A DNA stretch of 57,052 nt from Candidatus Hermodarchaeota archaeon (GTDB taxonomy: Archaea > Asgardarchaeota > Hermodarchaeia > Hermodarchaeales > Hermodarchaeaceae), in the NCBI GenBank assembly GCA_016839365.1, contig JAEOUH010000033.1:1-57052 (forward strand), given 5' to 3'. Below the pieces are notes generated by a model. That model was given only the letters and a program-made list of their open reading frames with translations. It searched no databases and was not told the origin of the DNA. Both the position numbers and the translations under genes were made by a program. This document shows positions 1 through 8,208 of this stretch, piece after piece. Position 1 is the first letter of the stretch, and each line of letters begins with the position of its first letter.

Positions 1-461
1 GTCTTCCAGCAGCAGGGCCAGTCGCCCTTGGAATCATCTTCGGTTTAGTCTTGGGGAAACAAATCGGAATCACACTATTTTCATGGTTGAGTGTTCGGTT
101 TCGAATTGTTAAAATGCCCAAAGATGTATCCTGGCGGCAGATACATGGAGTCAGTTGTCTTGCGGGAATGGGATTTACAATGTCCCTATTCATGGCAGAC
201 TTAACCTTCAGTGGAATGCCATTACTCGATGTCTCCAAAATTGCCATTCTTTGCGCTTCATTAATTGCAGGGCTTTTTGGTTTCTTCCTTTTAGGAGGAG
301 CTAGAATACTTACAAAATTACAAAAAGAAATTTTGAAAGGCATACAAGGGAAGATGAAATCAACTGGAGAAGCTAAGCACCCTATCACTGATATTCAGGT
401 TCTTCTTCATAGTTTCATTTGTTCTCACGCAAATATATCGCGTTCAGAATGTCATCCATGA
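1..461 (+). CDS. nhaA: Na+/H+ antiporter NhaA, C-terminal part (5' truncated by window edge)
   Basis: The frame is open from base 3 and ends at TGA 459-461, so only the last ~150 residues are present. The visible sequence has the NhaA C-terminal pattern: a glycine-rich helix ending in LGKQIGI, then the segment VSWRQIHGV, then GMGFTMSLFMADLTF, and a last helix rich in small residues (ASLIAGLFGFFLLGG). NhaA exports Na+ in exchange for H+ across the membrane. The tail after the last helix (about 50 residues, charged) is longer than in typical NhaA. The 3' end overlaps the convergent MscS gene by 47 bases. The catalytic Asp pair lies upstream of the window and cannot be checked. Confidence 0.85.
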   Translation, partial: LPAAGPVALGIIFGLVLGKQIGITLFSWLSVRFRIVKMPKDVSWRQIHGVSCLAGMGFTMSLFMADLTFSGMPLLDVSKIAILCASLIAGLFGFFLLGGARILTKLQKEILKGIQGKMKSTGEAKHPITDIQVLLHSFICSHANISRSECHP

Positions 462-1308
462 ATGCAGGTTTATACTCAAGGATTTTTCTTGCTTTGTCAG
501 AATAAAGGACAAAATTATACGTAAAGGAAAATTGATCTACCTCAGTGATTTCGTATTGAGGGCGAAATTCTAGCTTTTTTTCCCAGCGATCACAGACTCG
601 ATTAAAACTCGCCCGTAATTTCTGTAAATCTTGAGTGGTATGAAATGCCATTGAAAACACATACCGTACTACTTTCTCGTATTTGATGGCTTTACGGAGT
701 GTTTTGATTCGCGATTTTTCAGTTTGCTCTACTTGTTCCAACAGACTTTCCAGTTTTTGTTTTTCATACATGAAATTCGTAACATCCAAATCAAGAACTG
801 CATTATTCGGTACAAGCTTATCTGAACCATCGGGCTGTAGCAATTTCGTGTAGTTCATACTGATTTCTTTAACCACCCCTTCTATATTCCCAATGCGAAC
901 ATAATCCTCGACATGGAATGGCCTGGAAAAGATTACATACAATCCTGACACAAAATTCTTCACTGCTTGACCAATGGACAAACCGATTGCAGCACCAATA
1001 ATCAAGGAACTTGCTCCAAGTATAGCCGTGATGTAGGAAAAGATATCAGGTAGGGCAACGACAAAAAGAATAATACCAATGTAAAGAAGACCAAAGCCAA
1101 CTGCTAGATTCAACCCATTTATGGCATCAGGAGGTACTCCAGCTTTTCTTGCTCTTCGCTTCAGATATCGGCGAATCACCCCATAAGCAACAATTAAAAT
1201 CGCCCACCCGATAATGAGGCCGATTATTTGTAAAATTCGCAATCCCCCGCTTTCTAACCATACGGTGAATGCTTCAAGAAACGCGGCTAGTGGATCAGTC
1301 GGCTGCAA
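415..1308 (-). CDS. Small-conductance mechanosensitive channel, MscS family
   Basis: A 297-residue membrane protein with three predicted N-terminal helices. The pore-lining helix is the typical Gly/Ala-rich segment (GASSLIIGAAIGLSIGQ), followed by the beta-domain signature GLYVIFSRPFHVEDYVRIG and a VPNN loop. MscS channels open under membrane tension and release solutes during osmotic downshock. The C-terminal part is a soluble alpha/beta vestibule. The start is TTG at 1306-1308, with GGTG about 8 bases upstream. The gene converges with and overlaps the NhaA 3' end, so the two are separate transcription units. Family assignment is firm; gating properties are not readable from sequence. Confidence 0.9.
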   Translation of the reverse strand: MQPTDPLAAFLEAFTVWLESGGLRILQIIGLIIGWAILIVAYGVIRRYLKRRARKAGVPPDAINGLNLAVGFGLLYIGIILFVVALPDIFSYITAILGASSLIIGAAIGLSIGQAVKNFVSGLYVIFSRPFHVEDYVRIGNIEGVVKEISMNYTKLLQPDGSDKLVPNNAVLDLDVTNFMYEKQKLESLLEQVEQTEKSRIKTLRKAIKYEKVVRYVFSMAFHTTQDLQKLRASFNRVCDRWEKKLEFRPQYEITEVDQFSFTYNFVLYSDKARKILEYKPAFMDDILNAIYLRENK

Positions 1309-1483
1309 TATATTACACCTTCATACGAGATTATGGAAAGATGAGCAAATGCTCTTTCATTTGTTTCATGGACTCTCATTTATTTGTAGTTTGGTTTTCA
1401 GTGATATGAGTTCAAATGCTACTTATTTGAATCCAAATAGCCCCAGCGTTACCCTACCAACACCAGCAACCAATACTGAATAT

Positions 1484-2005
1484 TCAATCGGTTATTGAAA
1501 ATTCCCAAGCACACCACCATTCCTCGGGATGTGCGTCTGGTGGACAACCTAGACACCGAGTTGCTATTCGTGGATCGATTGCTTTCGCAAATTCAGTGTA
1601 TTCAACCAAACCTACGCCCTTGCACGGAAAATCAGGTAAACCCTTGCGTTTTCGTGCATCCTGGACACGGCATTTTTCCATCCGAAAAATGAAGCGAGCC
1701 GGGTCGATCTCCTCAATGGAATGCTTGTTTAGTCGTGCATATACCCGGAACTGCAGTGCTTGTTTCAATCCTTCCAATCCCGAATTTGGTGGAATCTCCA
1801 TCACTTTCATAATTCGCTGCGCTTCAACAGGAGAAAAACGCCGCCATGATTCAGTATCAAGTTCGATTGCAGTCTTCATATCAAATTTCTTTTCTGCTGC
1901 AAGAAACCATGTGCCGTCAATAGCTAGCCAGTTCTTAGCAAACATATCAATGATTTTCAGAAGCATTTCTTGGGAGAGTTCTTCAAAGATAATCGGTTTT
2001 GTCAA
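1484..2005 (-). CDS. DUF6125-like cysteine-containing protein
   Basis: A 173-residue soluble protein. It opens with a pattern FEELSQEMLLKIIDMFAKNW and has four Cys in its C-terminal half (CRVQDARKRKG, PCKGVG, RCLGCP) ahead of WWCAWEF. This layout matches my memory of archaeal and bacterial proteins labelled DUF6125, whose members look like metal-binding or L-2-amino-thiazoline hydrolase-like proteins; no activity is established. The start is TTG at 2003-2005 with GGAGGT about 10 bases upstream on the minus strand. It lies downstream of the first TFB gene on the same strand (66 bp gap) and could be co-transcribed with it. The family name is given with moderate certainty and the function is unknown. 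Confidence 0.6.
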   Translation of the reverse strand: MTKPIIFEELSQEMLLKIIDMFAKNWLAIDGTWFLAAEKKFDMKTAIELDTESWRRFSPVEAQRIMKVMEIPPNSGLEGLKQALQFRVYARLNKHSIEEIDPARFIFRMEKCRVQDARKRKGLPDFPCKGVGLVEYTEFAKAIDPRIATRCLGCPPDAHPEEWWCAWEFSITD

Positions 2006-2071
2006 AAAAAGTGAGACCTCCGCTCACTCCTTTCGCATGCAGTTATTTTAGTCTAGCTTGGTGGGATGACG

Positions 2072-3034
2072 CTAAAATTCTACAGCGAGATCGAGTTCGC
2101 GGACGAGTTCTTTGTAGCGATTACGCACCGTAACTTCAGTGACATGCGCGACTTCAGCGATTTCCCGTTGGGTGCGTCGTTCCCCTTCCATGATCGCTGA
2201 GATATACAAGGCCGACGCCGCAAGACCAGTGGGATCTTTACCAGTGGTGAAACCTTTACGCTTAGCATCTTCAAGGATTTGAACAGCCCGGCGTTGCACT
2301 CGGCTGCTGAGGCCGAGACTTTGAGCAAACCGTGGAATGAAGTTGGTTGGTTGGGATACAGGCATTCGGACATCGAGGCGACGGAGGAGTAATCGGTAAC
2401 AGCGACCTAATTCCTTACGATTAATTCGACTCTGCAGAGCGATTTCAACAAGGGTACAGGGAGCTTCGCGAAGTCGACAAGCCGCATACATGGCTGCGGC
2501 AATCATGGCATCTATACTTCGACCGCGGATTAGTCGACGTTCTAATGCCCGTCGATACATTACAGCGGCTGTTTCCTTGACTGTGCGAGATACACCAAGT
2601 TGACTGCTAAGTCGGTCCAATTCACTCATAGCACTGGCAAGGTTACGTTCGATGCTAGAGTGGACACGTGAGCGACGTTGCCATTTTCGGAGGCGATAGA
2701 TTTCAGCGCGCCGATTGGAGGTGATTTGGCGACCAGCGGCGTCACGATTCCGCCAGTCGATCATGGTGCTTAAATCATGATCTTGAAGCGCATAGTTAAT
2801 GGGGCTTCCTGTTCGTGCCCGTTTATCTCGTTCCTCACTGGTGAAGGCACGCCATTCCGGCCCAGAATCAATCGTATTGTCATCTAAGACTAAGCCACAG
2901 TTCGCGCACGCGACTTCACCTCGGCTCTCATCACGAATCGCTTGCTTTTCACCACAGTCTGGACATACTCGGTGTTCTTGCGAATCCGCAAATTGCCGAT
3001 GTTTTTCATGGATTGAGGAATTTTCTTCCATCAT
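2072..3034 (-). CDS. tfb: Transcription initiation factor B (TFIIB homologue), copy 1
   Basis: A 320-residue archaeal TFB. An N-terminal zinc ribbon has Cys24, Cys27, Cys43 and Cys46. It is followed by the B-finger/linker (GPEWRAFTSEERDKRARTG) and two cyclin-like repeats, the second ending in the DNA-binding segment TQREIAEVAHVTEVTVRNRY. TFB bridges TBP-TATA and RNA polymerase and sets the start site. The ATG at 3032-3034 has AGGAGA 9 bases upstream. A second, clearly paralogous TFB lies 285 bp upstream on the same strand; the two are alignable over nearly their full length. Two TFBs could give alternative promoter selectivity (inference). Promoter elements are annotated separately. Confidence 0.97.
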   Translation of the reverse strand: MMEENSSIHEKHRQFADSQEHRVCPDCGEKQAIRDESRGEVACANCGLVLDDNTIDSGPEWRAFTSEERDKRARTGSPINYALQDHDLSTMIDWRNRDAAGRQITSNRRAEIYRLRKWQRRSRVHSSIERNLASAMSELDRLSSQLGVSRTVKETAAVMYRRALERRLIRGRSIDAMIAAAMYAACRLREAPCTLVEIALQSRINRKELGRCYRLLLRRLDVRMPVSQPTNFIPRFAQSLGLSSRVQRRAVQILEDAKRKGFTTGKDPTGLAASALYISAIMEGERRTQREIAEVAHVTEVTVRNRYKELVRELDLAVEF

Positions 3035-3189
3035 ACATTCTTCTCCTAATATATGATCAGGGAAGTTTAGGATTCAGACGGTACCTTGCATACAGATTCA
3101 AGATGTTTCAGGATGACCAAGAGGTTCAAAAATGGAACCTGAGATAGCAGGATATGTCGCGGGATAGAGTTAATTTCACCGCGATGCTC

Positions 3190-3206
3190 ATCGATAACCT
3201 TTTAAA
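3190..3206 (-). promoter_or_regulatory. Probable TATA/promoter region of TFB copy 1
   Basis: On the minus strand a TTTAAAAGG box is followed by TATCGAT. A closely similar arrangement (CTTAAAAAAG then TTTCGAT) lies upstream of TFB copy 2. The box is about 170 bases upstream of the ATG, which would give a leader of about 140 nt, long for an archaeal mRNA. The role is inferred from position and similarity. Confidence 0.45.
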
Positions 3207-3319
3207 CTTTCCCATTATTTTACTACTTGAACAAGTATTTAAATGTATGCTTTTTCTTCGTAGTAATCTGTAAGATTCGCCCGTGGACCCAAGAGGCGGT
3301 GTGCAATCTCAATTGCCCA

Positions 3320-4291
3320 TTAGATTTCCACTTGGAGCTGCAAGACCCGAACCATTTCCTTGTAACGATTGCGGACAGTGACTTCAGTAACACGAGCAAC
3401 AGCGGCAATTTCGCGTTGAGTTCGTCGTTCACCCTCTTGAATGGAGGCAATGTAGAGGGTGGCCGCAGCCAGTCCGGTAGGGTCTTTCCCTGCTGTGATA
3501 CCTTTGGCTTTAGCTTTGTTAAGGATATCAATGGCGCGACGTTGCACGCGACTTGACAGTTCCAGGGCTTGAGCAAACCGGGGAACAAAGTCTGATGGTT
3601 GGGAAATTGGGACCCGCATGTCGAGTTTTCGAAGTAACAGCCGATAACAGCGACCAAGCTCCTTGCGATTAATTCGACTATGATGGGCGATTTCATCAAG
3701 GGTTCGGGGAACCTGGCGGAGCCGGCAGCCTGCATAGACACAGGCCGCGATCATCGCTTCGATACTGCGTCCACGAATCAGATGGCGCTCAACGGTGCGC
3801 CGATATAGGATTGCAGATGCTTCTTTCACAGGACGAGGAACGCTGAGCTGGCTTGTGATACGGTCCAACTCGCTCATAGCCCGGGCTAGATTTCGATCAA
3901 TACTAGAATGAACACGTGTACGGATTTGCCATTTGCGGAGCCGATATATTTGAGCCCGAAGACCCGGCGCCAGTTTTCGACCATTAGCGTCACGGTCACG
4001 CCAATCGATAGTGGTGCTAAGTCCCTTATCGTGGCGGGTGAAATCAATGGGTGCCCCAGTACGGGCTCGTCTATCCCTTTCTTCACTGGTGAAGGCACGC
4101 CATTCCGGCCCCTGATCGACCATATGGGAATCAAGGACTAGCCCACAACTTGTGCAGATAACTTCACCACGAATAGGATCGCGAATCACGTCGGAGGTTC
4201 CACAATCGGAGCAATTGACTACTACGGTGTCGGGTGCCTCCCGTTGACGCTGGGAGCGTATGAGTGTGTCAGGCTGGATAGTCTTTGCCAT
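3320..4291 (-). CDS. tfb: Transcription initiation factor B (TFIIB homologue), copy 2
   Basis: A 323-residue TFB paralogue with a zinc ribbon (Cys27, Cys30, Cys46, Cys49), the same B-finger motif GPEWRAFTSEERDRRARTG and two cyclin repeats ending in TQREIAAVARVTEVTVRNRY. The ATG at 4289-4291 was chosen over an in-frame TTG two codons upstream. Copy 2 differs from copy 1 mainly in the N-terminal 25 residues and in scattered helix-surface positions, while the ribbon and finger are strongly conserved, so both are likely functional. It lies upstream of copy 1 in the same orientation but has its own promoter-like box. A tandem duplication followed by divergence is the simplest origin. Confidence 0.97.
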   Translation of the reverse strand: MAKTIQPDTLIRSQRQREAPDTVVVNCSDCGTSDVIRDPIRGEVICTSCGLVLDSHMVDQGPEWRAFTSEERDRRARTGAPIDFTRHDKGLSTTIDWRDRDANGRKLAPGLRAQIYRLRKWQIRTRVHSSIDRNLARAMSELDRITSQLSVPRPVKEASAILYRRTVERHLIRGRSIEAMIAACVYAGCRLRQVPRTLDEIAHHSRINRKELGRCYRLLLRKLDMRVPISQPSDFVPRFAQALELSSRVQRRAIDILNKAKAKGITAGKDPTGLAAATLYIASIQEGERRTQREIAAVARVTEVTVRNRYKEMVRVLQLQVEI

Positions 4292-4609
4292 TTGCAATCT
4301 ACCAATGAGTTTGATGTTGCGCAGAGATAGGTCTCTCCTACATTATGCGGAAACATCTGAGGGGAGATATTACGATAGGTATTCGAACCAGAGGAGAACT
4401 CTCCATTACTCATGAAAAGGATCCATGGGGAGAGTGAGAGACGGCGTATTAAATCGAGGGCTAATCCCGCGCAAAGTATCGAAACTTTTTTAAGGTTACG
4501 AGTAGCGTTCGACACTCTCTTATCCTATAAAAATGTTATCCTTTTTATCAGTCCAATCGACTAATTCTTGGATAGCAATTCTCTGGATTACACAATCTAG
4601 CCCAGGTTG
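4292..4609. other. 318-bp intergenic region holding the long leader of TFB copy 2
   Basis: No coding sequence was recognised. On the minus strand it holds a promoter-like A/T box near 4487 and, between it and the TFB start, a 7-bp inverted repeat (ACTCTCC at 4398-4404 with GGAGAGT at 4429-4435) that could fold in the leader RNA. A second A/T-rich stretch (TTTTTATAGG on minus) lies near 4525-4535. Confidence 0.5.
4478..4494 (-). promoter_or_regulatory. Probable TATA/promoter region of TFB copy 2
   Basis: Minus-strand CTTAAAAAAG followed by TTTCGATA resembles the box upstream of TFB copy 1 at 12 of 17 positions. It lies about 196 bases upstream of the start codon. Assignment as promoter is inference; the A/T stretch near 4530 is an alternative. 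Confidence 0.4.
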
Positions 4610-5506
4610 CTAGAAGGATTTTCCACAGGCATTACAAAACTGTGAACCATGGATGATCGTAGCATTGCAGTGGGGACAGCGGGATTGGCCTTTAGGAACC
4701 TGTTGGCCAGTCCCCTTCAGGTGCTTTGTGACCTTTCCCTTCAGCGATGAGATGGCTTGGGCGCTTGGTGATCCACCTTTGGATGGCGGCGGTGGAGGTG
4801 GGTGAACCTCTTCAACGGGACGGGGTGCTGGCATCGGTGGTGGTGCTTCCATGGGCGTAGGAGGAGCCGGTGGTGGGGGGGGTGCATCGGCACTCTGTGC
4901 AGATAAGTAAGCTGGTGCTGCTTCAACAGCTTGTGCTGGTTGGCTGGTTGGTTCAGCGAATGATGAAACTTCAACGGTGGGTTCGGGAGCGGTGGCCACA
5001 TATAATCCTGGACCACGAGTGAAATGACCGCTAATTCCAGTAATCAGTAATCCAATGAAGCCAATGAACAGAGAGGCCACAAGGAATTGCAGAATAACCG
5101 CTAAAACGGATGTACCGCCGGTCAGGGCACTAAGCAAGGCGGCAATGTCAGAGAAAAACGTCAGAAATGGGATAAACGTGTTTACAAAAATCTGAAACGC
5201 ATCCCAAGCTTGAGAAATTTCGAAAAAGGACAACGGAGGTAGAATTACTCCGATTAGGAGCGTAGAACTCAAAGCGAGAAAGATCATGAGTCCCAAGTAA
5301 ATTAGGAATGAAATCAGTAACAGGTGCAACACACGAATCCGCCCACCGATTCCAACGATTAGACACGCGATAAAGAATCCCAAAGGGATTAACCACATAC
5401 GAATCAAGAGTGAAATTAGAGTAACTCCAGCAAGAAGAGTAAACACGATGACTGAAATTGCCCCACCAATGACAGCTGCAAGACTCCGATCCATTGGAAG
5501 CACCAT
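4610..5506 (-). CDS. Multi-TM membrane protein with proline-rich linker and C-terminal zinc ribbon
   Basis: About 298 residues. The N-terminal two thirds hold four or five hydrophobic segments (beginning IGGAISVIVFTLLAGVTLI). A cytoplasmic-looking linker rich in Pro/Ala follows (runs of PPPPP and APAPRP), and the protein ends in a C-x2-C / C-x2-C zinc ribbon (CPHCNATIIHGSQFCNACG). The ribbon is typical of archaeal membrane proteins with an N- or C-terminal double-Cys motif. The start was set at ATG 5504-5506 because a TATA box (CTTATAAAG, minus strand, 5527-5535) lies about 25 bases upstream, which suits a leaderless mRNA. A longer frame upstream to 5647 has no promoter support. I do not recognise a named family; function unknown. 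Confidence 0.7.
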   Translation of the reverse strand: MVLPMDRSLAAVIGGAISVIVFTLLAGVTLISLLIRMWLIPLGFFIACLIVGIGGRIRVLHLLLISFLIYLGLMIFLALSSTLLIGVILPPLSFFEISQAWDAFQIFVNTFIPFLTFFSDIAALLSALTGGTSVLAVILQFLVASLFIGFIGLLITGISGHFTRGPGLYVATAPEPTVEVSSFAEPTSQPAQAVEAAPAYLSAQSADAPPPPPAPPTPMEAPPPMPAPRPVEEVHPPPPPPSKGGSPSAQAISSLKGKVTKHLKGTGQQVPKGQSRCPHCNATIIHGSQFCNACGKSF

Positions 5507-5829
5507 ATTTAGTGTTCCCGAATTTACTTTATAAGGAGATTGTCGTGTTGCGAGGAAATGAAAAACTTTGGAGAGAATCACAATACCTAAATACAAGTAG
5601 GAAGAATGCGCGGGTAATCGATTCGATTGTAATGGAGGTGTAAGCAATATGCCGGTCTCAGTTCGTTTTCTACATTATTCGATTCTTTCTTCGAAGCAGG
5701 CATCATTGCTATCTCCGAAGAGAGGCACTAGCTGAACCCGTTTTTGTGGGATCACATCGGCCAATCTCCATTCCTATAACGTAGTATGGAGAACGGCACA
5801 CTAAAACAAAATCTCGAGTTAGAAAAACA
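5507..5829. other. 323-bp divergent intergenic region
   Basis: The region lies between the minus-strand zinc-ribbon membrane protein and the plus-strand RIO kinase. It contains the TATA box of the former and a CCTATAAC element near 5772-5780 that could serve the kinase. No gene, RNA or repeat was recognised in the rest. Confidence 0.4.
5527..5535 (-). promoter_or_regulatory. TATA box of zinc-ribbon membrane protein gene
   Basis: Minus-strand CTTATAAAG is centred about 25 bases upstream of the ATG at 5506, the spacing expected for a leaderless archaeal transcript. This element decided the start codon choice. Confidence 0.5.
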
Positions 5830-6645
5830 GTGCCGAATACACCAGCACCATACATTAGTAAGCGAAGTATCGCGCAGCGTCAAATGAGTAAAGATGATGG
5901 ACAACGAGGACGATTGGAAGATCTTCCTGAAATCACGTTGTCGTCTGTGCGAGCGGAAGCTATCGCAACCCAACTGGCCACCGATGTCCATGGCACAATA
6001 AGTGCCGGTAAAGAAGCGACGGTCTTCTATGCTTTATGGCGTGACTTTCCGCTTGCATTGAAGGTCTATCGTCTTTATGCCACCCCGCACGCAAAAGGGG
6101 GAAAACGTAAGAAAATGGGCGGAGGGAAGATCGGTTTCTCGAAGGACATAATGAGCTATTGGGCAGCCCGTGAATTCTGGATCTTGGACCGGATCTTTCG
6201 AGCTGGGGTCAAGGTTCCCACACCAGCCCGCCACATCGACAATATGTTCACTGCCCGGTTCTTAGGTAATAATGGGTCTGCCGCACCTCTTCTCAAAGAT
6301 GCAGTAATCGAGTACCCTCAGCGGATTTACGATGAGATTATTGAAGGAATCTTTGCACTATACCGAGTATTCATCATCCATGGTGACTTATCCGGATACA
6401 ACATCCTCTATTTCAACCACGAGCCATGGTTCATAGATTTTCCTCAGGCTATCGATTTTGCATCCAGAGTGGGACGACATCGGACGCTCAAGGAAGGACG
6501 GCATATATTACTCAGAGATATTACCAACATTGTCCGGTTCTTCCAACGATATGGAATCTATGCTGATCCCGAAGCCCTTTGTGAAGAATGCATGGAACAG
6601 GTCAGTGAAAGCGACAGCTTTGATCCGAAATCACTTCTTCGCTAA
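5830..6645 (+). CDS. RIO1-type atypical serine/threonine protein kinase
   Basis: A 271-residue RIO kinase. The nucleotide loop is ISAGKEATVFYA (about 57-68), the likely ATP-anchoring Lys is in ALKVY (78), the catalytic loop is HGDLSGYNIL with Asp186 and Asn191, and the metal-binding Asp203 sits in FIDFPQA. RIO1 proteins act as ATPases/kinases in maturation of the small ribosomal subunit. The start is GTG at 5830 without a clear SD; an in-frame ATG at 5884 would remove a short basic tail and leave the domain intact. The gene ends 4 bases into the convergent fdhD. Family assignment is firm, subfamily RIO1 likely from the motif spacing. Confidence 0.9.
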   Translation: MPNTPAPYISKRSIAQRQMSKDDGQRGRLEDLPEITLSSVRAEAIATQLATDVHGTISAGKEATVFYALWRDFPLALKVYRLYATPHAKGGKRKKMGGGKIGFSKDIMSYWAAREFWILDRIFRAGVKVPTPARHIDNMFTARFLGNNGSAAPLLKDAVIEYPQRIYDEIIEGIFALYRVFIIHGDLSGYNILYFNHEPWFIDFPQAIDFASRVGRHRTLKEGRHILLRDITNIVRFFQRYGIYADPEALCEECMEQVSESDSFDPKSLLR

Positions 6646-7463
6646 TCAGAAGTAATCAACAACCGATCAGGGTGTGTGTAGATATTCATCCTTGCACCCC
6701 GGACAAAACCAACCAAGGTAATCCCAGCGGCCTCCGCTAATTCAATACCGGATGAGACGCCTGCGCTAATAGAAGCAACATAGGGAATTTGGGCCACCGC
6801 GGCCTTCAACACCAAATCGCCAGTTAACCGTCCTGAACACAATAAAATTGATTCCGAGAGAGCCAGATTATTTTGTAGCGCTTTGCCGATAACCCGATCG
6901 ACTGCATTGTGTCGCCCTACATCTTCAGCTACTTCTTTCAGAGCTCCCTCAGTATCACTTAATGCAGCGCCATGCGTGCCTCCACTTTGCTGATAGATCT
7001 TCATCTCATCACTGAGATTCTGAATCCCCTTGCGAATCACAGACAGAGATAAAACAGGTGCGGATTCGATGGCTGGCACGTCACATGCTCGCCATGTACC
7101 TAATGCTCCTTCTTCAGGACCACAAATACCCATGATAATTCTTGCAGTTGGACGGATGGCATTGAGTTTTTCACGAAACGCACACTCATCGACCAAGTGA
7201 ACTTTAGCTAATCGGTTTTTAACCTGCAACTTCTTAATTTCAAATGGCCCGGCGATTATCCGGGAAGTAAATAGTAACCCGATGATGAGTGATTCATAGT
7301 CTATGGGAATCGTGTGAATGGCTGCAAAGCTCTCTTCCCCCTGTGAATCGATGAGTACGATTCGCAGCACCGATTCATGTGCAACAACATCCTCCATTTC
7401 TTCACACTTAGATTCTTTGCATTTTAGAATTGACACAGAACTGGTTACCTTCAACTCGCTCAA
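6642..7463 (-). CDS. fdhD: Formate dehydrogenase accessory sulfurtransferase FdhD
   Basis: A 273-residue FdhD family protein. FdhD transfers sulfur to the molybdenum/tungsten bis-MGD cofactor of formate dehydrogenase and related enzymes. Visible signatures are SGGTHGAAL (about 159-167), the strongly conserved EDVGRHNAVDRVIG, SGRLTGDLVLKAA and, at the C-terminus, GFVRGARMNIYTHPDR. The usual CxxC active-site loop is reduced to one Cys (MGICGPEEG, Cys114). The start is TTG at 7461-7463 and has only a weak SD; an ATG at residue 23 is an alternative. No formate dehydrogenase is in the window. The AOR-family enzyme and mobB further along also belong to Mo/W cofactor biology. Confidence 0.93.
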   Translation of the reverse strand: MSELKVTSSVSILKCKESKCEEMEDVVAHESVLRIVLIDSQGEESFAAIHTIPIDYESLIIGLLFTSRIIAGPFEIKKLQVKNRLAKVHLVDECAFREKLNAIRPTARIIMGICGPEEGALGTWRACDVPAIESAPVLSLSVIRKGIQNLSDEMKIYQQSGGTHGAALSDTEGALKEVAEDVGRHNAVDRVIGKALQNNLALSESILLCSGRLTGDLVLKAAVAQIPYVASISAGVSSGIELAEAAGITLVGFVRGARMNIYTHPDRLLITSD

Positions 7464-7469
7464 CTCTAC

Positions 7470-7679
7470 ATGAATGTCGAAGTATTAAGACTCAGATATG
7501 TTTTTTGTGGGGATGACGGTTCAACCGACATTGAGTCTATCAAATAGGTACATGAGAAGATCGATAAAATTGGTTTGGGTGCTTTAGAGTCATTAACAGC
7601 CCATGGTGTAGATGAATATGTTGATATTAGCTCCCTTGTGGTTATAACAATGCAATTGGTTCACCATCTTGCGTTTTAG
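7470..7679 (+). other. 68-codon reading frame interrupted by an in-frame TAG (possible small gene or remnant)
   Basis: Starting at ATG 7470 the frame runs 25 codons (...DGSTDIESIK), meets TAG at 7545-7547, then continues for 43 sense codons (VHEKIDKIGLGALESLTA onward) to TAG 7677-7679. It fills the gap between divergent fdhD and the following minus-strand gene almost exactly (6 and 4 bases left over). The peptide looks protein-like (amphipathic helix, mixed composition), but I recognise no family and see no SD. It may be a decayed gene, a chance open frame, a readthrough product or a TAG-encoded amino acid. Low certainty. Confidence 0.25.
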
Positions 7680-7683
7680 CGGC

Positions 7684-8127
7684 TTAAACTGGTTGAGTTT
7701 GTATCATTGCGTTATACGTGAAGATCAGGGGAATCAATACCAGGATAAGGATAGCGGTGTTTAGGAGGACATTGATGGTCACTCCAAACCACAGGGAGAT
7801 GCTTGTGTCCAAAAGAAACCAAAAGGCGACACTCACTATAACGCAAATCCAAGCCCACCGTTCACGTCGTCCGAAAGGAAACCAGGCAATGAATAACATA
7901 GTGATTCCCCACCCCATTACTGTGGCTCCCCAAGCGCCATAGACCCAAGCTTGAAAAGCTTGGGCGGGTAGAGCCACTGGATTCGGTCCCCAGAATACGG
8001 GGTTGATTTGGGCATTGAAGAACGCGAACACGATGGTTGTGTTGAGTAATGCCATGATAGCACCAAAGACAATGATGAATATGCTGACAACAAGTAACCA
8101 ATAGCGCCAGATTCGGTAATATGACAT
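7684..8127 (-). CDS. Four-TM integral membrane protein of unknown function
   Basis: A 147-residue hydrophobic protein with four predicted helices (LLVVSIFIIVFGAIMALL, AWGATVMGWGITMLFIAW, WICVIVSVAFWFLLDTSI, LLNTAILILVLIPLIFTY) and short polar loops, including a Pro-rich extracytoplasmic loop (FWGPNPVALPAQ). The ATG at 8125-8127 has AGAGGT about 8 bases upstream. It faces the divergent flavoprotein gene across 81 bp. The arrangement recalls small uncharacterised bacterial and archaeal membrane proteins; no catalytic or ligand motif is visible. Confidence 0.7.
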   Translation of the reverse strand: MSYYRIWRYWLLVVSIFIIVFGAIMALLNTTIVFAFFNAQINPVFWGPNPVALPAQAFQAWVYGAWGATVMGWGITMLFIAWFPFGRRERWAWICVIVSVAFWFLLDTSISLWFGVTINVLLNTAILILVLIPLIFTYNAMIQTQPV

Positions 8128-8208
8128 ATTGCAAAACCTCTTTTGACCCTATGGTATGTGAGGTGTTATAAGCGTGAATTTGATTGACTTTCTGACAAGT
8201 GATGAGTA

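Noticed and set aside
3227-3556. 109-codon plus-strand frame opposite TFB copy 2
   Set aside because: Antisense of a firmly identified gene; no SD and unlikely composition.
4741-5016. Proline/His-rich frame antisense-phase to the zinc-ribbon membrane protein
   Set aside because: It is an alternative frame of the proline-rich linker of the real gene; its composition mirrors the codon repeats.
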